DNA of 5,140 nt, from NCBI GenBank assembly GCA_002779345.1, contig PEWW01000021.1, positions 1,280 through 6,419 of the forward strand, given 5' to 3'. The notes beneath the pieces were generated by a model that saw only the letters and a program-made list of their open reading frames with translations, made no database searches and was not told the origin of the DNA. The stretch comes from Candidatus Omnitrophica bacterium CG07_land_8_20_14_0_80_50_8. GTDB taxonomy: Bacteria > Omnitrophota > Gorgyraeia > 2-02-FULL-51-18. This document shows positions 1-5,140 of the stretch, in pieces. The position numbers and the translations under genes are program-made. Each line of letters opens with the position of its first letter. Position 1 is the first letter of the stretch.

Positions 1-25
1 TTTTGGTTTCTTCATTCACCGTCAT
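1..25 (-). CDS. 5' end of a downstream gene, cut by the window edge
   Basis: An ATG at 25-23 opens a frame of eight codons (MTVNEETK) that runs off the left edge. It lies 8 nt after the stop of the OPX gene. It is preceded by AAGGG (31-35 on the plus strand as CCCTT) at a 5-nt spacing, one of the best Shine-Dalgarno sequences in the window; this site overlaps the OPX stop codon, which suggests coupled translation in one operon. Eight residues cannot identify a family. In polysaccharide export operons the gene after the OPX protein is often the inner-membrane chain-length determinant or tyrosine kinase (Wzc/GNVR type), but that is inference from gene order only. Confidence 0.5.
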
Positions 26-33
26 GGCAACCC

Positions 34-1077
34 TTAAAAATAGGTTTCGGCGACAATGATCAAGTCCCCTTCCGCAAGCTCTATATCTTTAGCCGCGCCG
101 CCCATAATTCTTCCGGCGTCGACAAAAAAATAGTGCGGATTGCCATCCTTGGCACTGCGGACAATTTTGACACGTCCTGTCGCCGCCAACGGCGTAAAAC
201 CCCCGGCATCTGCCACGAGCCGAATCAGCGTCATGTGCAGACTAAAAACATAATTACCGGGCCGCCCAATCTGTCCCAGAAGCGTAATATATTTCCGTAT
301 GTCTTTCTTTTTCGTTTCTTCTTTTTTAGAGTCTTCTTTGCTTCGAATATCGACCATCACAATATCGCCCGGCATTAGGGACACATCCTCATCCAGCCCA
401 CGCATCACCCTATCCACGTCAACTTCAATCGTTTCTTTTTTCCTGTCACTATTTGATCGCACAATCCGCACCTTTTTTGTCGCAGCCTCGGGTGCAAAAC
501 CGCCGTTTTGAGATATAAGTCTAAATAAAGTAAGTTTATACGTCAGAATATAATTGCCCGGTTTTGACACCTGGCCAAGCACCGATACAGATTTACTGGG
601 GCTTTCAACGATACTGATCTCTATCTGAGGATTTGAAATATATTTTTCACCGAGCTTCTGGCAAAGAAATCGTTTAAGTTTGTCCAGCGAAAGCGCCTGC
701 GCCTGGATTTCGCCTAAAAACGGGTAACTTATTTTTCCGGATCTGGTCACACTAAACACGCCGGAAAGATCCGGCTCTCTGTAAACCTGAATGTTCAATT
801 TATCACCGGCTTCAACAATGTCGAGATCAGTATTTAACAAATCGATGGCAGTTTTGTGAACGGACGGCGAAACAGCCGTTAGGGGAGCTACGCTCACAAT
901 CTCAGGCCTTACAGACGCCGCCTCTGGCGTGGAGCCCGATGGGTGATGCCCCGGCGCAGAAATCGACGTGCTGGGCCGACGAGGCGCCTCAACAACAATA
1001 ACCCGAACTTCAGGATGCTGGAGATAATTTTTTCCAAGATTTTCCTTCAAAGAATCTTGGATCTCGGACAGCGGCAT
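34..1077 (-). CDS. Polysaccharide export (OPX/Wza-like) protein, main fragment: Poly_export plus two SLBB domains
   Basis: This 347-residue frame holds most of a periplasmic polysaccharide-export protein. Numbered from the ATG at 1077, it starts in the second half of a first Poly_export domain (1-31). A Pro/Ser/Ala-rich linker follows (about 31-85). Next come a complete second Poly_export domain (about 86-160, with VEAGDKLNIQV, LSGVF and ISYPFLGEI), SLBB domain 1 (about 163-244, VSVLGQVSKPGNY to MPGDIVMV), a Lys/Glu-rich linker (245-260) and SLBB domain 2 (about 262-345, ITLLGQIGRPGNY to EGDLIIV). The protein stops two or three residues after the last SLBB strand, so the amphipathic C-terminal helix that forms the outer-membrane pore in Wza is absent. 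The ATG at 1077 is probably not a true start: it has no well-spaced Shine-Dalgarno and lies inside a domain. The frame upstream of it encodes the missing half of Poly_export 1 (VGPEGQINYPLLGTIQVQG), joining the 1325-1047 fragment at the T7 tract. The restored protein would be 430 aa. Family assignment is firm; whether the gene works is uncertain. Confidence 0.88.
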   Translation of the reverse strand: MPLSEIQDSLKENLGKNYLQHPEVRVIVVEAPRRPSTSISAPGHHPSGSTPEAASVRPEIVSVAPLTAVSPSVHKTAIDLLNTDLDIVEAGDKLNIQVYREPDLSGVFSVTRSGKISYPFLGEIQAQALSLDKLKRFLCQKLGEKYISNPQIEISIVESPSKSVSVLGQVSKPGNYILTYKLTLFRLISQNGGFAPEAATKKVRIVRSNSDRKKETIEVDVDRVMRGLDEDVSLMPGDIVMVDIRSKEDSKKEETKKKDIRKYITLLGQIGRPGNYVFSLHMTLIRLVADAGGFTPLAATGRVKIVRSAKDGNPHYFFVDAGRIMGGAAKDIELAEGDLIIVAETYF

Positions 1078-1325
1078 ACCTTGAACCTGGATCGTTCCGA
1101 GGAGCGGGTAATTGATCTGCCCTTCAGGACCGACAAAAAAATGCCGCTTAGATTCTTTTCCCCCGCCACCTGAATATCAAGTCTGTCCCCCGGTTGAACG
1201 GAGTGTTTTGCAGGATCTTTAGAGACAGTGTCGTCGGCTCTCACCTGGCGCAAAGCGCCCGAACATAAAAAAAGAGCGATGAAAAAAACTATTTCAACTA
1301 TCCGCTCTTTTTGGTCATAATTCAT
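1047..1325 (-). CDS. N-terminal fragment of the same OPX protein: signal peptide and first half of Poly_export 1
   Basis: This frame encodes 92 residues. The first about 63 are the true start of the OPX protein: a short charged N-terminus (MNYDQKER), a hydrophobic core (IVEIVFFIALFLCSGAL) and a likely signal peptidase I site after VRA (residue 30), followed by the Poly_export opening SVQPGDRLDIQVAGEKNLSGIF. The Cys at 21 is not in a good lipobox (LFLC), so a lipoprotein is less likely. After residue 63 the frame reads low-quality Arg/Ser-rich sequence to a stop at 1047, while the neighbouring frame continues the domain. The start ATG shares its A with the barrel gene's stop (TGATG at 1327-1323) and has no clear Shine-Dalgarno of its own, so translation is probably coupled. 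Best read as one gene, 1325-34, with a single frame break at 1141-1135, not as an independent small gene. Confidence 0.75.
   Translation of the reverse strand: MNYDQKERIVEIVFFIALFLCSGALRQVRADDTVSKDPAKHSVQPGDRLDIQVAGEKNLSGIFLSVLKGRSITRSSERSRFKVCRCPRSKIL
1135..1141 (-). other. Frame break at a T7 tract; fits a -1 slippery heptamer T TTT TTG
   Basis: On the coding strand the zero frame reads GGC ATT TTT TTG TCG. The heptamer T TTT TTG has the X XXY YYZ form. A -1 slip, or one extra T, gives ATT TTT TTT GTC GGT CCT, which continues the Poly_export domain as FFVGPEGQINYP. The span 34-1325 is 1292 nt, one short of a multiple of three, so a single missing T accounts for the break. By eye I see only weak pairing just downstream (CGGTCC with GGAACG, one mismatch) and no convincing pseudoknot. 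The site may be a sequencing error in a homopolymer, a genuine inactivating or phase-variable indel, transcriptional slippage or ribosomal frameshifting; the sequence alone does not decide. Confidence 0.75.
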
Positions 1326-2743
1326 CAGAATTTATAATCCAGATACCCCGAAAAACGATTAGCGTAGTACTCAAAATCCTTGAAACTCGCGTTGTGATTG
1401 GTAAACTCATAAGCCAGCGTCAGATTAAAAAATCGCCGCGGAGTCCAGCCAAGCCTCAACCCCCATCGGTAAATCTGATCCTCCTGCGATCGGGTATACA
1501 AGTTCGTTGGATTATCCATATCCGGCAGTGTGGTGTATCCGCTCTGTGACGTGTACCCTGCCGTGGCTTCCCCATCCACACTGATATGCGGGGTCACCTG
1601 CCAGTTTAAATTGAGTCCATAAAAATCTGACGTTGACAAGGGGTTTGTTTGAAAAAGCGCAGAATCATAGCCTCCGGCAACTCCGGAACTTTGAGAGGTG
1701 CCGGAACCTCCGGATGTCGAGTGTGTGGCTGAAAGAGTGCCGCGGACTTTAGGCAGGATCTTTTTTGAAAAGCCCGCCGCGAAGTTAAGCCCCTTGACGG
1801 CTGGGGTAATTTTATCTAAGTGCTCTGTAGTGCTGTACCCAGCGGACAAGTTTACTCCGATGTCTGTAAATATTTTTCCACTCATGCCGACAGTTTCAGC
1901 ATTTTGATAAGTGCCCGGCGGCCCGTCCAAAAAATAATCCAGGACAGTATAGCTGTGACTAATATAAACGCTGGTTTTCGGCGTCAACTGGTAAGAGAAC
2001 TTCGGAGAAAACGCGTGCGTCATACTGCTCTGAGAATTATTACTAGTTAACATATTGTTCGTCTGCGGAAAATAAAACAGGCCGTTGTTATAAGTGAATG
2101 AGGCGGTGGTCTTTGGGGAGTGACGATAGTCCAGCGTCAAGTCCATGCTATTCGCGTAAGTGGTCACATGGGTCCCGTCCGTCGTATGAAGCTCCGTCCT
2201 CTCACCCTGCACAAAGGCCGTATCCGGCCGAAACGAATCATTCACCGTCACCTTCAACCGGTTAAAATCAAAGCGAAGCTGCGTTCCCATCGAGTGGTAG
2301 AAGCTGCTCGATTTGGTATGTTGGACATAACGGGCATACGACAAATCGTAAAACATCTTAATAAACGTGCGCTCCGTCCGATGGCTCATGCCTGTCCCAG
2401 ACGCATAGGTATGAATGGCCTCGCCCTTCGGGTCGCGCGGGACTGCAGCATAATTGTCGTCATGCTGCCACCCGACTTTAGCCGTCGGACGAAAATACCG
2501 CCAGGTATCAAGGGTCTGTGCTTTGACTTCATCCACAACCGGTTTTTCTAAACGAATCTCATTTTGATGAAACGTCTCACCAAAACGCTCTTGGGTGTAC
2601 GTGGTTGTAAACTGCTGATTGGCGCCCGAAAGCGCATCCATATCCTGGAAAGCTTTGGCCTGCCGTGGAAAAAAAAACACGGCCGCCACTTGAGCCGTAA
2701 CGAGACAAAACAACAGACTTATGTGCCGGAAACGTAAAGTCAT
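1325..2743 (-). CDS. Outer-membrane beta-barrel protein of the polysaccharide export locus
   Basis: The 472-residue product begins with a Sec signal peptide: basic start MTLRFR, hydrophobic stretch to about 25, then RQAKA with cleavage likely after residue 31. After a short polar segment (about 32-80) the rest is alternating polar and aromatic strands typical of a transmembrane beta-barrel. The first strand reads RPTAKVGWQHDDNY, the pattern often seen at the start of BBP2-type porins (putative beta-barrel porin 2). Many strands end in Tyr/Phe/Trp girdles, turns are Asn/Gly/Ser/Thr-rich (for instance a Gly/Ser-rich loop near 345-360), and the chain ends DYKF, with the C-terminal Phe expected for BAM insertion. 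There is no catalytic motif. The start is supported by AAGGTG five bases upstream. The stop overlaps the OPX start by one base, so the two proteins are probably made together; the barrel may be the outer-membrane pore for the polymer. It could instead be a generic porin of unknown role. The barrel call is strong, the export role is inferred. Confidence 0.85.
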   Translation of the reverse strand: MTLRFRHISLLFCLVTAQVAAVFFFPRQAKAFQDMDALSGANQQFTTTYTQERFGETFHQNEIRLEKPVVDEVKAQTLDTWRYFRPTAKVGWQHDDNYAAVPRDPKGEAIHTYASGTGMSHRTERTFIKMFYDLSYARYVQHTKSSSFYHSMGTQLRFDFNRLKVTVNDSFRPDTAFVQGERTELHTTDGTHVTTYANSMDLTLDYRHSPKTTASFTYNNGLFYFPQTNNMLTSNNSQSSMTHAFSPKFSYQLTPKTSVYISHSYTVLDYFLDGPPGTYQNAETVGMSGKIFTDIGVNLSAGYSTTEHLDKITPAVKGLNFAAGFSKKILPKVRGTLSATHSTSGGSGTSQSSGVAGGYDSALFQTNPLSTSDFYGLNLNWQVTPHISVDGEATAGYTSQSGYTTLPDMDNPTNLYTRSQEDQIYRWGLRLGWTPRRFFNLTLAYEFTNHNASFKDFEYYANRFSGYLDYKF

Positions 2744-2748
2744 ATACG

Positions 2749-2754
2749 CACCTT
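2749..2754 (-). promoter_or_regulatory. Ribosome binding site of the beta-barrel gene
   Basis: The coding strand reads AAGGTG, then CGTAT, then ATG. This is a near-consensus Shine-Dalgarno at a 5-nt spacing and fixes the ATG at 2743 as the start, consistent with the signal peptide beginning there. Confidence 0.7.
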
Positions 2755-2792
2755 GATTTTAGTAATGTTTATCAGCCTCCGCAACTATCAGA

Positions 2793-2820
2793 ACTGTAGC
2801 AGTCGCAATACATCAGTCAA
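2793..2820 (-). promoter_or_regulatory. Candidate sigma70-type promoter for the barrel/OPX operon
   Basis: On the minus strand TTGACT (2820-2815, five of six to the -35 consensus) is followed after 16 bases by TACAGT (2798-2793, four of six to the -10 consensus). Transcription would start near 2786, giving a leader of about 40 nt before the ATG at 2743. The site lies in the only sizeable intergenic gap of the window and downstream of the repeat hairpin, which makes a separate start for the export genes plausible. A weaker alternative lies further upstream: TTGTTA and GATAAA, 18 bases apart, within about 2885-2850. Confidence 0.45.
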
Positions 2821-2826
2821 CTATTA

Positions 2827-2840
2827 TTGATACCTATCAA
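2827..2840. promoter_or_regulatory. Perfect 14-bp palindrome TTGATA-CC-TATCAA beside the promoter, candidate operator
   Basis: Two 6-bp arms are perfect inverted repeats around a 2-nt centre. The palindrome ends 6 bp upstream of the proposed -35 hexamer, with its centre roughly 47 bp before the predicted start, a position typical of transcription-factor binding. No known operator is recognised. The surrounding DNA is A/T-rich, so chance occurrence is possible. Confidence 0.3.
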
Positions 2841-2878
2841 CAACGAACGCTTTATTTTATCAAAAAAATACACACTAT

Positions 2879-2898
2879 GTAACAAATTTAACTGTTAC
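2879..2898. repeat. Short inverted repeat GTAACA / TGTTAC with an 8-nt loop
   Basis: Six-base arms at 2879-2884 and 2893-2898 are perfectly complementary around an A/T-rich centre. It could be a protein-binding dyad or chance in A/T-rich DNA. It is too weak for a terminator, and no T-run follows directly. Confidence 0.2.
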
Positions 2899-2933
2899 CT
2901 ATTCTAAACCATCATCCTGAGGCGCCACAGCCA

Positions 2934-3014
2934 TTCGTCATTCTGAACCCGTAGGGCGAAGAATCTTGCTCTAAGATCCTTCCCCTTCGCTACGCTCAGG
3001 GTCAGGATGACGAA
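2934..3014. repeat. 81-bp imperfect inverted repeat (REP-like intergenic palindrome)
   Basis: The element begins TTCGTCATTCTGA and ends TCAGGATGACGAA: a 13-bp outer stem with one G-T mismatch that would be a G-U wobble in RNA. Inside are CCC/GGG and GTAG..GCGAAG pairing with CTTCGC..CTAC with small bulges, then an 8-bp inner stem (2960-2967 with 2973-2980, one wobble) around a GCTCT loop. The motif type, GTCAT(T/C)CTGA...GTAGCGAAG...GATCTT, is from memory a common dispersed intergenic palindrome in many bacterial genomes. A partial copy, TCATCCTGA, sits at 2912-2920. It lies between the stop of the glycosyltransferase gene (3042) and the barrel promoter, so its RNA hairpin could protect or end the upstream transcript, though no U-tract follows it. 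Confidence 0.75.
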
Positions 3015-3041
3015 GCCGCCTTGGACAGCTATTATCCGACA

Positions 3042-4121
3042 TTAAAAGCTTTTTAACAATTCGACCAGCGGCTTTGTGTATAGGTCAAAATTCAATTTTT
3101 CGTTAAAATAGGCTTTTACATTTTTGGCGTAAAAATCGTAACGCGCCATGATCTTATCCGCTGCCGCGGGGATTTGCCGGATATCGGATACACAAATCCC
3201 CAGCCCATGGCGCTCAATAAATCTAAAACACTCTTGGTCAGTAAAAATAACCGGGAGGCCATTCCGAAAATAGACGCCCAGTTTGCTCGAGGCATATCCC
3301 ATCATGAGATCTCCGCCCTTGATATTGTCGGTGTCGTATAGGCCGATGCCTATCGAGGCGGAAGAAACCGCGCGATTTAAGCCGCTGTTCGGAAGCACAC
3401 TCCTATTGCAGTGGACATGTTTCGCCTGCAGGTCCTTTAAAATGCAATGGGCGGCTCTGCATTGAAAGACCAGAACGTAGGGACCGTCCCAGCCCTTTGC
3501 CAAATTCGCCAAATGCCTTATCTTGGGAGACCAGGTACTGCCCAGGTGTAATAATAAAATCTTATCACGGGGAATATCAAACGCTTCATGATAATAAAAA
3601 TTCTTCAAACGCTCCGAGGTTCCGGCAGGCGCGTTCGGGATCACGAAGATCTTATGATCCGGACCCAACTCGTTCTCTCGACGGACATAATCGGCCCTTT
3701 CCTCACTCAGCTCAATGGTGGCACAGGCTTTTTGATGGGCATCCTTTTCTCTCCGCCTCCAAAATTCAGTGGCGTTTTTACTCGTGAATATCTCGTCATG
3801 CAGGCAAATGAGAGGGATTTTTAGCAAACCGGCTACCTTGCCCGCGTAATACAGGTCCCATTGCGGCACGGCAAAGATACATCTATATTGAGGACAGTGT
3901 GTGGCTAGACGCCATAGAAAATGAACAGTTTTCCATTTAGTTAGATTGAACGGTATCAGTCGAACATTTTCTGAAGAAAATTTTGGAAAGGAATAAGCGC
4001 CGTCGATCATTGTATAGAGATCCACGCGCCACCCATTTTTAGCCAAAAACTCAACGGGTTCTCTCAGGCATGGGATCGCATCGACATAAGGATGTCGGAT
4101 AACGAATGCGGCGTGTTTCAT
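3042..4121 (-). CDS. Divergent GT-B fold glycosyltransferase (GT4-like)
   Basis: The complete 359-residue protein has the two-Rossmann layout of retaining GT-B enzymes. The N-terminal acceptor half (about 1-170) opens AAFVIRHPYVD, then has EPVEFLAKNGWRVDLYT (21-37) and the interdomain strand VIPNAP (160-165). The C-terminal nucleotide-sugar half contains LLLHLGSTWSPK (189-200), ASIGIGLYD (255-263) and SSKLGVYFRNGLPVI (278-292). The last segment aligns with the family motif K-x-x-E-Y-x-x-x-G-x-P-V, but the usual acidic residue is Val283. There is no signal peptide or membrane helix, so it acts in the cytoplasm or at the inner membrane face, transferring a sugar to a lipid-linked precursor. It follows the other glycosyltransferase by 22 nt on the same strand and is probably in the same operon; its own Shine-Dalgarno is weak. 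Donor and acceptor cannot be told. The fold call is good, activity less certain. Confidence 0.8.
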   Translation of the reverse strand: MKHAAFVIRHPYVDAIPCLREPVEFLAKNGWRVDLYTMIDGAYSFPKFSSENVRLIPFNLTKWKTVHFLWRLATHCPQYRCIFAVPQWDLYYAGKVAGLLKIPLICLHDEIFTSKNATEFWRRREKDAHQKACATIELSEERADYVRRENELGPDHKIFVIPNAPAGTSERLKNFYYHEAFDIPRDKILLLHLGSTWSPKIRHLANLAKGWDGPYVLVFQCRAAHCILKDLQAKHVHCNRSVLPNSGLNRAVSSASIGIGLYDTDNIKGGDLMMGYASSKLGVYFRNGLPVIFTDQECFRFIERHGLGICVSDIRQIPAAADKIMARYDFYAKNVKAYFNEKLNFDLYTKPLVELLKSF

Positions 4122-4143
4122 TATATCACTGGTTTATTCAATT

Positions 4144-5140
4144 CTAATCGTTGGCTATCTTTTTATAAAAATCCACTGTTTCTTGCGCGCACTTCCCCCA
4201 ACCGAACATCCGCGCTCTCTCCAATGACCGCTTTGACAAATCTAGTCTCAACGGCACATTCTCACATATTTTGGAAAAACTTTCTACAATGCTGTCATCA
4301 TCCGTCGGATCTACCATCACTCCGGCCTGCCCAACCACTTCGGGCAACGAGGACGTGTTTGAAACCACCACCGGCGTTCCGCATTGCATCGCTTCGAGAA
4401 CCGGCAATCCAAAACCTTCGTAGAGGGAGATATAAAAAAAACTCAAGGCGCCGCTAACCAAAGGCGGCAGATCTTCATCCGGGATAAAACCCGTAAAAAT
4501 AACTCTGTTTTCTAGTTTCGGATTTTGCTTGGCCGCTTCATAAACCCTGGCAAAATCCCGTCCTTCGCCGCCTACAAGGACCAAACAGTGATCCTTACTT
4601 CCGTTTTCTTCGATAAATCGAAGAAAGCACCTGACCAGTCTATCAAGATTTTTTCTTGGCTCAAGCGTCGCGAGGCTAAGAAAATATCTAAAATTTTCTG
4701 AAATGCCATATTTTTCTTTTATTTGTCTTATCTTGTCCGGATCCGCGCAAGCATTAAAGTTTTGAGATGCCCCCGGATAAATGACTTTGATTTGGGAAGT
4801 TGATAAATTTTTATTGTACTTCAACAAATCGTTCTTTGTAGACTCGGAAATGCATATGACAAATGTATCCGGATCGATCAAAGGGACGTTTTTTTTGAAA
4901 ATCTGCTTCATGCGCTCCGAAAAAAATTCGGGGTGTATGAGCGGGATCAGGTCATAAACGGTGATGATCTTTTTGATCCTGTTTCTTCTCACTAAATCGG
5001 GTATCGGAAAAAAAGTCGCATGATAAATATCTGAGCGCGAAAGGAGCCTGCGGCTTAATGTGGGCGCGGGATTGAGATGCGCTTGAACCGCCATGACGAA
5101 TTTATAAAGCGCTTTTTTTAAAAGCCCGTTTTGAATGTTC
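4144..5140 (-). CDS. GT4-family glycosyltransferase, 5' end outside the window
   Basis: A retaining GT-B enzyme that transfers a sugar from a nucleotide donor in polysaccharide synthesis. Numbered from the ATG at 5094, it shows TVYDLIPLIHPEFF (45-58), CISESTKNDL (81-90), VIYPGAS (104-110), LATLEPRKNL (141-150, phosphate-binding loop region), LVLVGGEG (171-178), GFIPDEDLP (202-210) and the donor-site motif EGFGLPVLEAM (226-236), whose E226 and E234 form the E-x7-E pair. The C-terminus has the usual SLPEVVGQAGVMVDP segment and ends at TAG, 4146-4144. The ATG at 5094 is unlikely to be the start: it has no Shine-Dalgarno, and the frame stays open to the window edge with plausible sequence before it (NIQNGLLKKALYKFV). 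Family members are usually about 350-400 aa, so perhaps 30-60 residues are missing. The family call is very strong; the sugar specificity is unknown. Confidence 0.92.
   Translation of the reverse strand, partial: NIQNGLLKKALYKFVMAVQAHLNPAPTLSRRLLSRSDIYHATFFPIPDLVRRNRIKKIITVYDLIPLIHPEFFSERMKQIFKKNVPLIDPDTFVICISESTKNDLLKYNKNLSTSQIKVIYPGASQNFNACADPDKIRQIKEKYGISENFRYFLSLATLEPRKNLDRLVRCFLRFIEENGSKDHCLVLVGGEGRDFARVYEAAKQNPKLENRVIFTGFIPDEDLPPLVSGALSFFYISLYEGFGLPVLEAMQCGTPVVVSNTSSLPEVVGQAGVMVDPTDDDSIVESFSKICENVPLRLDLSKRSLERARMFGWGKCAQETVDFYKKIAND

Noticed and set aside
2120..2551. 143-codon plus-strand open frame opposite the barrel gene
   Set aside because: It is fully antisense to a well-supported barrel, rich in Arg/His/Ile as expected of a shadow frame, has no domain-like pattern and no good ribosome binding site.
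2934..3014. Rho-independent terminator
   Set aside because: The hairpin is strong, but no U-tract follows it on either strand, so it is listed as a repeat with only a possible termination role.
3042..3056. AAAAGCTTTT palindrome at the end of the second glycosyltransferase as a terminator
   Set aside because: It is formed by the last Lys-Ser-Phe and stop codons, has no loop and no following T-run in the transcript direction.
4092..4457. 121-codon plus-strand open frame opposite the two glycosyltransferases
   Set aside because: It crosses two genes with clear family motifs on the other strand and shows no signal peptide, motif or start signal of its own.
5092..5094. ATG at 5094 as the start of the first glycosyltransferase
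   Set aside because: There is no Shine-Dalgarno, the frame is open to the window edge, and the GT-B N-terminal half would be too short.
1..5140. CRISPR array, tRNA or rRNA gene, transposase
   Set aside because: No regularly spaced repeats, cloverleaf pattern, rRNA-like stretch or transposase-like frame was seen on either strand.

Overview
The window is a single-direction block: every credible gene reads on the minus strand, so the biological order runs from the right edge to the left edge. It is part of a surface- or extracellular-polysaccharide locus of a Gram-negative (diderm) bacterium. This is shown by two GT-B glycosyltransferases, an outer-membrane beta-barrel protein with a signal peptide and a terminal Phe, and a polysaccharide-export (OPX, Wza-like) protein with Poly_export and SLBB domains. 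The moderate base composition and the style of the barrel would fit uncultured diderm lineages such as Omnitrophota or deltaproteobacterial-type genomes. Taxonomy cannot be fixed from this sequence alone.

Layout in transcription order. (1) 5140-4144: a GT4-type glycosyltransferase, cut at its 5' end by the window edge. (2) 4121-3042: a second, more divergent GT-B glycosyltransferase, 22 nt downstream. (3) 3041-2744: a 298-nt intergenic stretch holding a strong imperfect inverted repeat (2934-3014), an A/T-rich zone with small dyads, a candidate sigma70-type promoter and a good ribosome binding site. (4) 2743-1325: a 472-aa outer-membrane beta-barrel protein. (5) 1325-34: an OPX protein whose start overlaps the barrel stop (TGATG). 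Its reading frame is broken once, at a T7 run (coding strand, 1141-1135). (6) 25-1: the first codons of another gene with a clear Shine-Dalgarno sequence; by context it may be the inner-membrane co-polymerase or kinase of the export pathway, but this is not shown by sequence.

How they would work together (inference from the families): the glycosyltransferases build the repeat unit or decorate the polymer, the OPX protein forms the periplasmic export conduit, and the barrel may supply the outer-membrane pore. The OPX protein is unusual in having tandem copies of both Poly_export and SLBB, and it ends right after the last SLBB domain without a Wza-type C-terminal membrane helix. That makes the translationally coupled barrel a plausible partner, as in the Myxococcus Wza/Wzp pairs.

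The most notable observation is the OPX frameshift. The break lies on T TTT TTG, a sequence on which a -1 slip exactly restores a canonical 430-residue protein. It could be a sequencing error, a real mutation or phase-variable tract, or recoding.
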